Below, in pieces: positions 22,061 through 49,450 of a stretch of DNA of 64,000 bases (position 1 is the first letter of the stretch; the number at the start of each line of letters is the position of its first letter). The stretch is from Haematococcus lacustris (Eukaryota; Chlorophyta; Chlorophyceae; Chlamydomonadales; Haematococcaceae). Location: the NCBI GenBank assembly GCA_030144725.1, contig JASKMD010000005.1, positions 5,199,910 to 5,263,909 of the forward strand, read 5' to 3'. A program made the position numbers and the translations under genes. The notes under the pieces are model-generated. The model made no database searches and was not told where the DNA came from. It worked only from the letters and a program-made list of their open reading frames with translations.

Positions 22061-23282
22061 GCGTAGGCAGCTAGCGTAGGCAGCTGCAGCCATGACTTCA
22101 TGAGTATCAGCAGTGTGGCAGTAGCCTTGAGCCTTGACCCCTCCCCTGCATGATGCCCCGCGGCTTGAGCAGCTGTGTGACATGAGCAGCCATGTGGTGA
22201 GCAGCCATGCGGTAATGACTCCATGTGGTGAGCAGCCATGTGGTGAGCAGCTGCTGTGTGATAGGTGGAGCATGGCATGCCACAACCCAGTATCAAGCAA
22301 TGACTCAGGATTGGGTCATGAGATGCTACTTCCATCTTCCCACTCACCTTCCCCCTACCGCGCTACAATGCAGCCCCCTCCCTACCATGCCCACCACCAC
22401 CTCCCACACAGTCACTACCTCCCACATGCCCATATGGAGCCTCAGCCAATACTCAAGCCAGGCGCAACAGCCTTGGGGCGGGCAGATAGGAGTGGCATAG
22501 AGTAAGCGCCCCCTCCCTCCCCACCACCACCACAGCCACCACCTCCCAAGCCATCAATAGCAGCCACAAGCACCCCTTCCCCTTCCCTATGACCTATGTC
22601 TGAGGGTTAGAACATCCCATTTCAAACCCCTTGCCTTTCCATATATGTTACAGATGTGCACTCCACCACCTCCCAGGTCACCCTGACCTTCCCCTTCCCC
22701 TCCACCCTCCTTGTAGGCCGCTGTAGCCATGCCTACATGATGCCCCCCCCTTGAGCCTCAAGCCTAGAGCCTTGAGGCCCCTAGTAGCTGCGTGTAGGTG
22801 CAACATGGCGTGACTCCAGGCAGCAGCTGTGGGGCATGAGCAGCCAGGAGTCAGCTGCCATGAGGCAAATGTTCTGTTTGGTGAGCAGCCATGTGGCAGC
22901 TGCTGTGTGGTAGGGACAGCATGGCATGGCAAGACTAAGTATTCGGCCAAGTGTCACCTGTAGCAAAACTACCAGCAAGAAACCTTGGGATGCTGGAGCC
23001 TCTGCTTGCGGGTGCCTACATGATGCTCAGCCCCGGACAAATGCTGAGCTGCGCAGGTGATTGGATCAGGGCTGGTAAATCAGCAGTCAAGCCAGCAGCA
23101 AGCTGAGGGAGTGCTTGGTTTCAAAGTTAGGGCAGAGCTGGTCCAATGGTAGAAGCAGTGCACCAGCAGAAGCACAGCAACCTCAAAATGCAGGAGACAG
23201 CTGGGGCGAAGCGCGGCCCCGTGTGATGTGAGATAAGTTGCCCGTGAAAAAGCAAGGTCGTGAAAAAGGTGTGTCCTGCTGA
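22061..23282. other. Intergenic DNA with reiterated 'gagcagccatg' motifs; leader of copy E at its right end
   Basis: Short direct repeats of gtgagcagccatgyggt occur at 22180-22260 and 22870-22900, with relatives at 9925-9960 and 61475-61500. The conserved BTB-BACK leader block and splice donor lie at 23229-23270. No coding gene is supported. Confidence 0.45.
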
Positions 23283-23624
23283 GTAACTGTTAGAAACCAC
23301 TTCTCCTAGCCACTGTGCATCTTGGCGCCAAGATGCACAGTGGCTAGGAGAAGTGGTTTCTAACAATAACGGATCCCATCGTCGCGGGTTCAAGTCCCGG
23401 CAGGGGCACTTCCTCCAACGATCCAGCTGATGATGAGGGCCAGTACTAAGTTCACCGAGAGGGCCTGCCGGGTTGTCCCGCCTCATGCACATGGTGAACC
23501 TCTGGGTAACGAGGAGGGACCGCGCCCCTGGGATCCGTTATTGTTAGAAACCACTTCTCCTAGCCACTGTGCATCTTGGCGCCAAGATGCACAGTGGCTA
23601 GGAGAAGTGGTTTCTAACAGTAAC
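23283..23624. mobile_element. 332-bp foldback/palindromic element with GTAAC target duplication
   Basis: The element spans 23288-23619. Each end is a perfect 78-bp palindrome (23288-23365 and 23542-23619; arms of 39 bp, from 'tgttagaaaccac' to 'gcatcttggc'), and the two palindromes are identical. Just inside, a further 13-bp inverted repeat (23366-23378 and 23529-23541, 'ataacggatccca') extends the terminal repeats to 91 bp. The 150-bp core contains 'ggttcaagtcc', an exact pol III B-box or tRNA T-arm match with a CGGG/CCCG stem. GTAAC flanks both sides (23283-23287, 23620-23624). The paralogous site at 62058-62065 ('gggtaacccc') has one copy and no insert, which confirms the borders. It lies in the inferred 5' UTR intron of BTB-BACK copy E. 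Confidence 0.88.
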
Positions 23625-23756
23625 CCTAGCTGCTGCTGCTTACGCTGAGCAGAGCTCACGAAGCTGCTGCTCGCGCAGCCCCTGATCATCAAGCGCGTAG
23701 TAACATCTGCAAGGCTGCCCCAGGCTGCTCCACCGTGTGCGCGCTCAGGGCAAGCA

Positions 23757-25901
23757 ATGTCGACTTCCCGTGGCGCCGCTAGCCCCTCTTTCGCTTGGCT
23801 CTGGAAAGACACAACCCTGGCGGACGCGACTCTGCTCTTGCACGTAACTGGCAAGCCAGCCGGTGCGGCCTCTCCCTCCGCGCTACGAGTTCATCGCACC
23901 GTGCTGGCTGCCCACAGCACGCACTTCAAGACCAAAGTACTGGGCTGGGCTGACGGCGAATCGCAGCGCGCGGCAGACTATCAGCCAAGCATCGCAGTGG
24001 CGCACTTCATCGAGGCTGGCAGCCTGCCCGCGGGGCTCACTGCCCACCAACTCGCCCAGGTAATGCAGGCAGCGGGCAGGCAAATTAGGTGACAAAGGAG
24101 GGCGCGGGCCAGATGCTGTAGCATCCTATTGGAGTAGGACGTAGACATCGTGAGCGGGTGCCAGGTACTGCCATGCAATGCAGGTTTGCAAAGAAGCGAA
24201 GGCCAGGGGAATGCTACATTGCGCCGAGGCATGCAGCCAAGCCATAGTAGCCCTGGTTTTGGAAGAGGCAGGCAACCCTCAGCCTGTGCAGCCCTGCCTG
24301 GAGGAAACCTTTGACAGCTTGGAGATGTGTGATGCGGCCCGCTTGGTGATTCGCTGCATGTATGAGGGGGGCCTGGCTGAGGAGGTGAAGGACCCACTAA
24401 CACTGGCCAGGGTGGGTGTACACATAGCCCCCTGCTCAAGTGGCAAGCCCCTCAGCTGCACCAGCTGCACCATGAGATAGTACCATACTGCCAGCCCAGC
24501 GCCTTAGACTCGCTGCCTATCACTGACACCTCTGCCGCCTGCCTGTGCAGATATGCTGTGTCGCTAAGCGCTGGGTGTTGTCCTCTATCACTACCTCGTG
24601 CCTGCAAAAACTAATTGACCTGCCACCCTCACAGCTGCCAGCAGAGCAGCTGGTACTGGTGCTGCAGACCCTGCCTGGCAGCTGTGCCCTGCTGCCTGAG
24701 CACAAGAAGTGGCAGGACCGGGTGCACAGCCTGGCAGGAGAACTCAATGCCCTCCCCTTACTGCTGCACCTGTACGGGGATGTCCATGCCATCATCACCA
24801 GCGCCCAGCTGAGGACAACCTTCCAGCAGCTGCCCTTTGCAGCAGTGCAGCAGTGGGCAGGCAGCGATGAGTTGACAGTGGACAGTGAGAACAGCGTGGT
24901 GGAGCTGATCAGCCTGTGGATGGCTGGGCCGGGAGGTCGGGCCTGCTCCAAGGAACAGAAGCAACAGCTGTCTTGCCTGGTGCGAGTGCAGCACCTCAGC
25001 CCAGGTGGGTCACAGGTCATACCTTCACCTGGCTGACTAAAGCACTTGCAAAGGCAAGCAGGGCAGCCACTTCCAGGGTTCAAGGTTCATGGCACCTGAC
25101 TGTATGTCTGACTTGTTGTGTGCATGTGCAGCCTATGCCGTGGGTCGACTGCCAGCACTGGCCTGGTTTGACATCCCTGGGGCATCAACAGCTGCGGTGG
25201 CGCAGGCAGCCTGCTGTGGTTTTGGCATGACTGGGGTAGTGGTGGACACCAACAAGGCCCCTCCCGCCTGGTCTGCTGCACCCCGCAAGCAGCTTGACCC
25301 TGCTGAGCTGCTGCGGCGCACCACCATTGGCTGGTATGTCAATTGGCAGCAGCTGGTTTACCTGCTGGCCAGCAAGGAATTGACAGCCGAGATAGCATCA
25401 GCGCCAGTGTACGCTGCTGGGGTTGGCTGGAGGGCTTGTGTGACCCTAAAGAAAAGAAGACACGGTGAGCTCTACATTGAGCCACCACTAATACCATGGG
25501 GGGCGCCTACCTTCTCCTACCGTCAGGAGCATGCTTTAGGCCGCAATGCCACAGGGCCACCACAGGCTGCCAAGGATGAGGCTGGCTTTTCTTTGAGCTG
25601 CTGCGGACAGCTGGTGACCTACGCTGAGTGTGATGGGCACTCCCTGGGTGCCCCACTGGAGCATGGAACACCCATCAACTACGCTATACTGACAGGACGT
25701 ACCGAGTGCCCCAGTGAAAACTGGACCTTTGCTTGGGGAAAGAATAAGTGGGGCCGGTCATCTTCAGTGGAGGAGGCATTCAAGACTGCCGCTGTGTGGT
25801 ACGGGATGTGTGGCTCATCTTTGCAGATCACCTCAGCCTTCCAAGTGGTGCACAAGGCCCAGCCCACAGTGCTGCCCATAGGGACGTTGAAGCGGCCTTA
25901 A
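23757..25901 (+). CDS. BTB-BACK domain protein, copy E
   Basis: Exons 23757-24059, 24184-24411, 24551-25004 and 25132-25901 join in phase to give about 584 residues. BTB: FAWLWKDTTLADATLLLHVTGK, HRTVLAAHSTHFKTKVL, CDAARLVIRCMYEGGLAEE. BACK: ICCVAKRWVLSS, LPAEQLVLVLQTLPGSC, LTVDSENSVVELISLWM. The C-terminal domain is the longest in the family: it has an extra stretch (KKRRHGELYIEPPLIPWGAPTF region, about 25450-25560) before DEAGFSLSCCGQLVTYAECDG, and a different tail (ITSAFQVVHKAQPTVLPIG), shared with the partial copy A at the window start. Its leader contains the 332-bp foldback insertion, which may affect transcription or splicing. Confidence 0.83.
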
Positions 25902-26030
25902 GCATACACGGATGGGGCCGTGGGGCCGTGGGGCTGTGGGGTGTGCTGCAGCATAACGACTGCATTTGCTTACGAAGGGAGAAGCAATGCTACGGTTGAA
26001 GGGCTCAGATTGTTTGCCTGTCCTTTCTGG

Positions 26031-26190
26031 GTACAGGATAAGTGGGGGTGCTCATCTTCAGTGGATTGGGCAATCAAGGAAACCCTTGAAAATGGCATGT
26101 GTGGTTACAGGTTGTGTGATCCATATGTGCTGATCACATCAGCCTTCCAGGTGCTGCACAAGGCCCAGCCCACAGTGGTGCCCATGTGAG
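26031..26190 (+). pseudogene. Duplicated tail of the last BTB-BACK exon (E')
   Basis: After an acceptor-like 'gggtacag', the frame reads DKWGCSSSVDWAIKETLENG ... VLITSAFQVLHKAQPTVVPM-stop. This is a second, diverged copy of the end of copy E exon 4. Spacing and sequence suggest a local duplication, and possible use as an alternative 3' end. The 16.9-kb transposon begins 43 bp downstream. Confidence 0.6.
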
Positions 26191-26232
26191 CAACATAGAG
26201 GAGAGTCAATGATGTTGTTGTGTGACACATCA

Positions 26233-26382
26233 GGTCACCCCGGCCATTGGCCATGCCAATCCGTGACAGGCCTGCGCATCGCACCACGCCCTAGTGGAGG
26301 ATAGCGAAGGCTATCGCGGTAACTCGCGCGCGCTAAAACTCGCGTTTTAGACTGAAGCCTTGTACTTGATCACCGCCCGCCA
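26233..26382 (+). repeat. Left terminal inverted repeat of the 16.9-kb transposon
   Basis: It is paired with 42986-43135 in inverse orientation. It contains an inner palindrome 'ctaaaactcgcgttttag' (26333-26350). Confidence 0.88.
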
Positions 26383-26946
26383 TTCCCGCGGACTGTGAAC
26401 ATGGTCGCTCGCTGCAGCCTGGGGCTCAACGGGGTGCCACCGTACGTGGGTCGCAGGTCGAAGCGCAAGATTCCCTGGGTTGGGTCGGGACCCCTCATGG
26501 CCCGGGCCCTTCCTGACACCTGGAGCGAGACCTGCCTAACCCTCCCTCCAAGCAAGCAGAGCATCTCACTAAGGTGTCAGCAGCACCGTGCGTGGACTTT
26601 GTTTCGCTACCGTGCACTCTGCTGAAGCCTAGACCCCATCATTCCGGGGTATTTGTCAAGCCCTTGAATCTTTCGGCCAATGGTCCTTTCCGCGTGCTTC
26701 CACCTTTGTCGGATAGCTGGGCGGGTCTATATTCCGGGTTGTGCTCCAGGCATACTCCATCACCTTGTGTGGTACACACAATGACAAAATGTGGCAGCGG
26801 GTGAATGTGGCATGGGCCGATCTCATCACAGGGGCGATTGGCGGCGTCCTTGAGCACAACCCGGATGGGTTAGACCCTGTGCCGCCGCTAGGCGCCGTCA
26901 TCGCTGCATTTCTCGCACTGTACGCGAAACTCAAGCTGAAATTGCG

Positions 26947-42661
<15,715 letters not shown>

Positions 42662-42985
42662 GGCCAAGCACTTTCGATTGAAACCAGCAGCACCAACTGA
42701 GCCAGAATAGCACGAACTGAGCCGATAAAGCCGATTAAGGCAATGGCCAAAAAATTGACAGTGCCATGCGCCCAACTTGCACAGTTTCAGCTAAGCGTGG
42801 CGTGACTCAGTCTCGTGGTGTAATGACATGGCTCGGTAGCATGGCGCACTGCGATGGCCTACTCCGCAGTACTGCGAGGCTGCCTCCATGGTGCGAACTT
42901 TGCTACGGACGCCACGGAGCGCCTCGCCACCCTGCTCTTGTAGGTGGGTCGCTGCTTGTTTGTGCTATCTCAAGTTTCGACCTGG
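42662..42985. other. 3' flank of the transposase-like gene inside the transposon
   Basis: Non-coding DNA between the stop codon and the right inverted repeat. No feature beyond probable 3' UTR. Confidence 0.45.
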
Positions 42986-43135
42986 TGGCGGGCGGTGTAC
43001 TGGGACAAGGCTTCAGTCTAAAACGCGAGTTTCAGCGCGCGTGACTTACCGCGATAGTTTCAGCTACCCTTCACTAGCGCGTGGTGCGATGCGCAGGCCT
43101 GTCACGGATTGGCATGGCCAATGGCCGGGGTGACC
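42986..43135 (-). repeat. Right terminal inverted repeat of the 16.9-kb transposon
   Basis: Inverse complement of 26233-26382, followed by ATCA. Confidence 0.88.
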
Positions 43136-43189
43136 ATCAGCAGCCAAAGGCCGCTCGCGCCGCTCGCCTTAACCTACCCCTTGTCTTGA

Positions 43190-44526
43190 TAGTGATGCAT
43201 CGGGCAGACTTGACATAGGCTGGCTCAAGGGACTGGGGCTGTGCAGCGGAACCAATGTCGACTACCAGCTGAAAACTACTTGGCATACTACTTTCATAGG
43301 CCTTGGCACCGCACTGGCCTTGGGCTCCTGTGCCACGAACACAGCCTATGCCTTCTCGCGCCGCACGTCTTACATACCCCTTATCTTTACCTAACCCGTA
43401 TCTACGCAGTGATGCACCGAGCAGTCTTTACATGGGCTGACTCGAGGGACTGGGAGGGGCTCGACACCTCGACAGGCCATGGCTTACAGCTGCATAGTCC
43501 CGCCTACCCTAACATCACAGGCATGACGGCGATGGAATGACAGCTGGTGTCTGACGCAAGCCTGGTCAGCCCTGAGCATGACGGCGAAGGGATGACAGCG
43601 AAGGGATGTCCACACAACCATGGTCAGCCCTAACGCGGTGATGCAGGTACTGACCAGGTGCTGGCTGGCCAGGCGGGGGATGCAAGGCAGGCAAGGCAAT
43701 GAGAGCGACATGGCTCATGTGTTTTCAAGCTACCGGTGACGGCCAGGAGCTGCTACAGCAGGCAACAGGGACTGGGGCTGTCCAGCTGCAGCGGCACCAC
43801 AGCCATTGCCCCAGGCAGTGGTTGCCTGCAGCTAATGCCAGTCCCTATGGCTAGGGTGTCAGTGGCTCTACCAAGGGCAGGGTCAGTGTGTCAGGGTCAG
43901 GGTCAGTGGGCCCTGCAATGGCTTAAGAGTCAGTGAGGCCAGCAGGGCTAGGGCAGAGGTCCATGGTGGTGTGCAACTGGCTCTGGACCCATTGCCACGA
44001 CTGTGTGAATACAGATGGCTGCACTGCATGCACACCACTGGATGGCCGGCTTGTGGCAGCACCAGGTCACCGCAGCCACAGCCGTCAGTCTCACACCAGC
44101 CTCACTCTTGTCCTGCCACTGAGTATGCCCCGAAGCATGAAATGCACTACATGACCACAGTATGCCAAGGTGGAGGGTGGGTCACCAGGGGCTAGTGAGG
44201 GCCTGCTCCTCAGCTGCTGGGCTACACCCAGCTGGGCCAGTCTGGGTTCTGCCACATGGGGCAAAGCCATAGCTGTCAGTCTTACACCAGCCTCGTCCTT
44301 CCATTGAGTATGCCGCAAAGCAGCAAGTGCCCTGTATGACTACGTCTGCCAAGTTGGAGGGTGTGTCCCCAGGGGCTAGTGAGGGCCTGCTCCTCAACTG
44401 CTGGGCTGCATCCGGCTGGGCCAGTCTGGGATTCACGACATGGGGCACCCCGTATGGCCTCACGCTGCTGGTCAGTCCGGGTATCAGGGCTGCCTGGCGC
44501 CCCCTCCCCTCACGCTGGCCTCCCAG
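43190..44526. other. Second copy of the PIG-M 5' flank
   Basis: Homologous to 570-1418. The stretch 44091-44220 appears twice, again at 44280-44410 ('gccaaggtggagggtgggtc' versus 'gccaagttggagggtgtgtc'), a local tandem duplication absent from copy 1. No coding sequence is supported. Confidence 0.6.
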
Positions 44527-46611
44527 CCCCTGAGGCAGCGCGAGGCTGTGGTGCTGAGTGTGTTGATGCATGGCACCCTGTTTGGCCTGATGTCAGGCGG
44601 CTGCTTCCTGCTGCTGGGCTGGCTGTGCTGGCGGGCGTATGGCCAGGCCTTCCTGGACCAGGCCTTCCTGCACCACCTCAGCAGCCAGGACCACCGGGGA
44701 GCAGAGCTGGGGTGTGGACAGCGCCTGGTACAGGATTATGCAACAGGATCCATCATCCAGTCACATGCGGAGAGGGCTGGGGCTGAAGGGTGAGGGCAAA
44801 GCAGCTGTGGCAGGGGGTATGGCAGGGCAGCTGGCAGGGTGTGTGTCAGTGTCACTTATGCCATGCCACTTTGCGAAACGAAAAAGCCAACGCTGGTGTG
44901 TGTGCCGAGGTCGATGTGGTGGACAATGGGGTTCAAGGCAGGGTGAGGGGACAATAGCAAAGCAAGCATGGCCTAGGTTTGCCCTGATGCAGGCCTGGCT
45001 CTAGCAACTCAGCTGCTGAAAGAAGCGGTGTAGTACCTAGTGTAGAAAAATGTTGTTGTATGTTACATGCGCTGTGACGCCCTGTTGCCCACCTGCCTGC
45101 AGCCACAACTTCTCCATTAACTTCTACAACATCTACTTGTCCTATGCGGCCCACCCCCCTCCCAGTCCAGGCACCTGCCTGCAGCCAGGCACCTGCTCAG
45201 AGCCTTGGGGCAGCAGCCAGCAGCCTGGCCCCCCTGAGGACCCGGCAGCCCACCCCCCTGACAGCCCCATGGCCGCCCTGCCCCCTGACCTGGCTGCTCA
45301 GCTGCCCCCCAGCCTGCAGTGGGTGGTGGCGCTGGCCATGCTGCTGCTCAGCCCCAGGCTGCTGGCCTTCCTGCCGCAAGTCCTAGCGCTGGCTGTGCTG
45401 AGCTGGCGGCTGCATGAGGAGCTGCCGCTGGCCTGGCTGACACAGACCCTGGCCTTCGTGGCCCTCAACAAAGTAGGCCGGGCCAAGAGCAGGCAGCGGA
45501 TGGGGGGCGGGCGGGCTCAATGCAGCAGCAGCGGAAAGGGGTGAGGGGTGAGTGGAAGGGGTTGGATCCGAGTGAGCACAGGCTGTAGCTTGGCACTATA
45601 GCTGCCAACACAGCCTGAAGTGGGCAGGAGCAGGAGCTGCAAGGTAGCCGCTGGGAGGTGACCTCTGTTGCCATCTGGGGCATAGCTAGGCACTTCAATG
45701 GCTAGCGGGGCAGGAAGGGGCATAGAGGGTGACGGCGAGGGGTTAGGAGGATGGGTAGGTCCAGGGAGGCAGGGCGAGCTAACATGCTGAGCAGGAGGCT
45801 GCCTGCTCAGCATTGGTACCCATGGCTGACTGTTGAGTGCTGTACCGGGCTCTGCATTGCCTTGGGCCTTGCCACGTACGGGCTCTGCATTGCCTTGGGC
45901 CTTGCCACGTACGGGCTGCTGGCTGTGTGGCTGCCTTGCGCTTGAGGGGCTTCTGACACTTGGCTGGCTGTGGGGGCAGTGGCAGGATGCGTCGGGGCAC
46001 AACAGTGCGCCACATAAGGCCCCATGTGCCTGCCAGTGCTTGTGTTGGTGTCAGGTGTGCACTGCCCAGTACTTTGTGTGGTGGCTGAGCCTGGTGCCCC
46101 TGGTGCTGCAACACATTGCCTGGCCGCCCCCGCGGGGCCTCCTGCTGGCTGCTGGGGCCTGGGCGGCTGCGCAGCTGCACTGGCTGGCATGGGCATACCA
46201 GCTGGAGTTACAGGTGCGCAGGGGCTGGCCATGCGGGACAAACCATGACTGTCGGCTGCCAAGGTCCTGTCAGCTGTGAGCTTTTCTGACTTCATTCATG
46301 CGCCAACGGCCACACCACACATCTCTGACGCAGGCTATGCTGCTTAGGTGAGCAAGGTTCACACTACCCTGCTTGGTGTTGCTGTGGCTGCTAAGGCCAC
46401 ATACTCATCGTTCCCTCACAAGCCGTGTGGTGTGCCCGGTGCATGCATGCCGCAGGGTCGATCCGTATACTTAATGGTCTGGGCCGCGGGCCTCGTGTTC
46501 CTGGCTGCGAATGTCCTGGTGTTGGTGCAGCTCCTCCGACACACACAGCCGAAGATAAGCTTCTTGCGCTGCAGTCTTGACCTGGTCAGCAGGCCGCGGC
46601 TGCACTCGTAG
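44527..46611 (+). pseudogene. PIGM: GPI mannosyltransferase 1 (PIG-M-like), 3' exons only, copy 2
   Basis: Exons corresponding to copy 1 lie at 44527-44696, 45103-45472, 46055-46213 and 46456-46611. Protein signatures are the same (FLDQAFLHHLS, HNFSINFYNIYLSYAAH, VCTAQYFVWWLSLVPLVLQ, GLVFLAANVLVLVQLLRH). The donor after the first exon is mutated from CCG|GTGAGC to CCG|GGGAGC (44697-44698), which should block normal splicing. The second exon carries an in-frame 18-bp tandem duplication (CSEP/CLQPG region). As in copy 1, the N-terminal catalytic half is absent, so this is a decayed duplicate. Its last exon ends cleanly at a TAG, 18 residues after the conserved LLRHTQPK. Confidence 0.75.
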
Positions 46612-47858
46612 CGCGTCAGGACGGGCTGCGCAGCTGCAAGAGTTCGATGCCCCTGCCCCTTGGAGCCCAGCTCTCCTGCACCTCACCTGCCACCCCCTAC
46701 CCCTGACCGCTGACCACTGCCCCCTGCGCAACGCCTGCCCTCTCCCACCCCCCACCTCCCACCCTCCACTCACTCTGTGCCCTCCCCCTGTACTTGCAAC
46801 CTCAAACGTAGTTGCAGCATAAACCTAGGTAGACATGGCGACCGCTGGCTGCTGGTGACACGAAGCAAGACATAAAAACAACACCTGCCACAATGAGGTT
46901 ACCCATGTGGCTTACACACAATACCCAGGGCCTCGGCCTAGGCTCGGGTACAGCTTGCAGTGCATGAGGTGTGTGTGCTGCGGGGGGCACAATGCTGAGC
47001 AGCCTTGACTGTAAGGTAGATGAGGGGCTATCATGCACCCTACAGATGCCTGCTTGGGCAAGACCACTCAGTGCTTGCCAGGCCAGCCAACCAACAACCT
47101 GTAACCAACAAGCTAACCAACCAACAGCCAGCCGATACCCTGCAACTACTGTGGTTAACTCTGGAACAAGTCAGGTGCAGCCAGCAAAAAAATAACCCTA
47201 TCCCTAACCTTTACCCCCTTGCCCGTTGGGTTCAGCAAGTTGGGTTCAGCAAGCCAAAGGCTGCAGGGGAATCCAACCCTGCTGCCTAGACGCACCCCAA
47301 AGCTCAGCACATGGTCCAGCCAGGCAGGTGGTCTGCAGTTCTGGTGTCCACGATGCTATACGAGCCAGGCCCGGGTCAGACCCAGTAGCAAGGGACAGGA
47401 GGCATTGCCTAGCAGAACAGTGTAGGTGTGGCACCTGAACCAGCACCAGCAGGCGCTGAGGGTCAGCTGTTCTAGGCAGTGCCTCGCGGCCCTGGCTGGA
47501 CATCCCGGCACAGGCCCCGCAGCCTTTGGCGCCCCAGGATGTTTAACCCTGGCCCGGCAAGTTGTTGATGCTTCTGAGCCTTGCCCAGAATAAAACTCGG
47601 GGGCACGCTCCGTCCCGTTAGGTCCTGAGCGAAACCCGAGCCGTGAAAACCCGGAGAGTTATCACCCGCCGGACAAGCAAAGATGCAAAGCACCGCGTGG
47701 GTGAGTCCTGCCCGTGAAAAGGGCTCAAACCCCGAAGAACCCTACTGCCGCTCCTGCTCTTGACATCGCTCGCACTGTGTGGCGAGGCAATGGCAAATCT
47801 CGTCGCTAGGCGTCGAGGAGCAGGAGCAGGAGCGGGGCTCTTTACCCCAGCTCGAGCG
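46612..47858. other. Intergenic DNA and leader of BTB-BACK copy F
   Basis: Homologous to 3290-4397, with an extra stretch of about 500 bp (47100-47640) that has no counterpart before copy B. No gene is supported. An in-frame ATG at 47790 could extend copy F, but copy B lacks it. Confidence 0.45.
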
Positions 47859-49450
47859 ATGTCGCCTTGTCCGAGCGAAACTCAGCCCCTGTTCGCCTGG
47901 CTTTGGAAAGATGAAACACTCGCAGACGCGATCCTGCATCTGCGTGTAGCGGGCCAGCCGGCAAATGCGCCAGGGTGCGTCGCGCCGAGAGTTCATCGCG
48001 CCGTGCTGGCTGCCTACAGCGATTACTTCAGAGCGAAGCTGCTGCGCTGGACCGGCAGCGAGTCGCAAACTGGTGCCGACTTCCAGCCCACTACAACAGT
48101 GACGCACTTTGCCGAGACGGGCTGCCTGCCTACAGAGCTCACTGTCACCCAGCTAGCCCAGGTGAGGAGGAGAGATGGCAGGATGTAGCTGTATGATGTC
48201 AGGGTCTACAGGCAGTGGAACTCTTGTGCACAGTATGGTGTTGACAACATCCTAGTTGTTCCAGGTGCAGGTGTGCAAGGAGGCCAGGGTTCAAAAGGCT
48301 TCACTCTGCGTCAAGGCATGCGGCCAAGCTTTCACAAACCTAGCTTTGGGGGAGCTGGGCAGTCCCCAGCCCTCTCAACCTTGCATTGAGGAGAGCTGTG
48401 CAAGCAAAGCTGAGTGTGACGCCGCCCGCTTGGTGGTGCACTGCATGTACGAGGGGAAGCTGGCTGAGGAGGTGAAGGACCCGCTGACACTGGCCAGGGT
48501 GAGCTCCACATGCTGAGCTCCATGCTTGCGGAGCTCAACAAGGATCGTCTGCAGGCAATAGCACATGTACCAAATGACACTGGCCAGCGTCAGCTGAATG
48601 ATCTGCAGCACCAGGGGCAACAACATGTAGGGTGAGTGTGGTAAGCAGTCTAGTAAACTGACTGATGCCGAGCAAGCCATGAGTATGATGAGTATGATGA
48701 GTCAGCCTAATGAGACTAATGACCTAATTGGTAGACTGGTACTTATGCCTGTGCAGGTGTGCCGTGTGGCTGAACGCTGGGCCTTGTCCTCCCTCTCCAG
48801 CTCATGCCTACAGAGGCTGGCTGACCTGCCGCCCACACAGCTGCTAGTGGAGCAGCTGTTGCTGGTGCTGCAGACCCTGCCTGACAGGTGTGCCCTGCTG
48901 CCTGAGCACAAGAAGTGGCAGGAGCGAGTGCACAGCCTGGCAGGAGAACTCAATGCCCCACTCCTACAAATTAATCCCTGCCTAAAGGAGGCCTCCCCTT
49001 ACTGCTGCACCTGTATGGGGATATCCACGCCGTCATTACCAGCGCCCAGCTAAGGACAACCTTCCAGCAGCTGCCCTTTGCAGCAGTGCAGCAGTGGGCA
49101 GGCAGCGATGAGTTGACAGTGGACAGTGAGAACAGCGTGGTGGAGCTGATCAGCCTGTGGATGGCTGGGCCTATGAGCAAGGACTGCTCTTGGGGCGAGA
49201 AAGAGCAGCTGTCCTGCCTGGTGCGGGTGCAGCACCTCAGCCCAGGTGGGTCACGCAGTTTTCCCCATAGAAATACCATAGCTGGCCGGGTTGTTGATTG
49301 CTTTCTTACCATGCCAAGGGTGTGACTCGGGTGGAGGATGACATAAATGTTTCGGTAATTTCAGACTGTGGGCACACTTTTTCAGACCATTGACCAGGCC
49401 TGATAGGTCTGAGACCGGCCCGTTTCTAACTAGTCGCCGTGCTGTATGCA

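Noticed and set aside
23380..23410. Complete tRNA gene in the foldback element
   Set aside because: Only a T-arm and part of an acceptor strand are visible; there is no D-arm, anticodon arm or matching 5' acceptor strand.
26395..26625. 76-residue ORF as first exon of the transposase-like gene
   Set aside because: It has no donor in phase with the 27120 exon and is immediately next to the TIR; the frame starting at 26947 fits the splice better.
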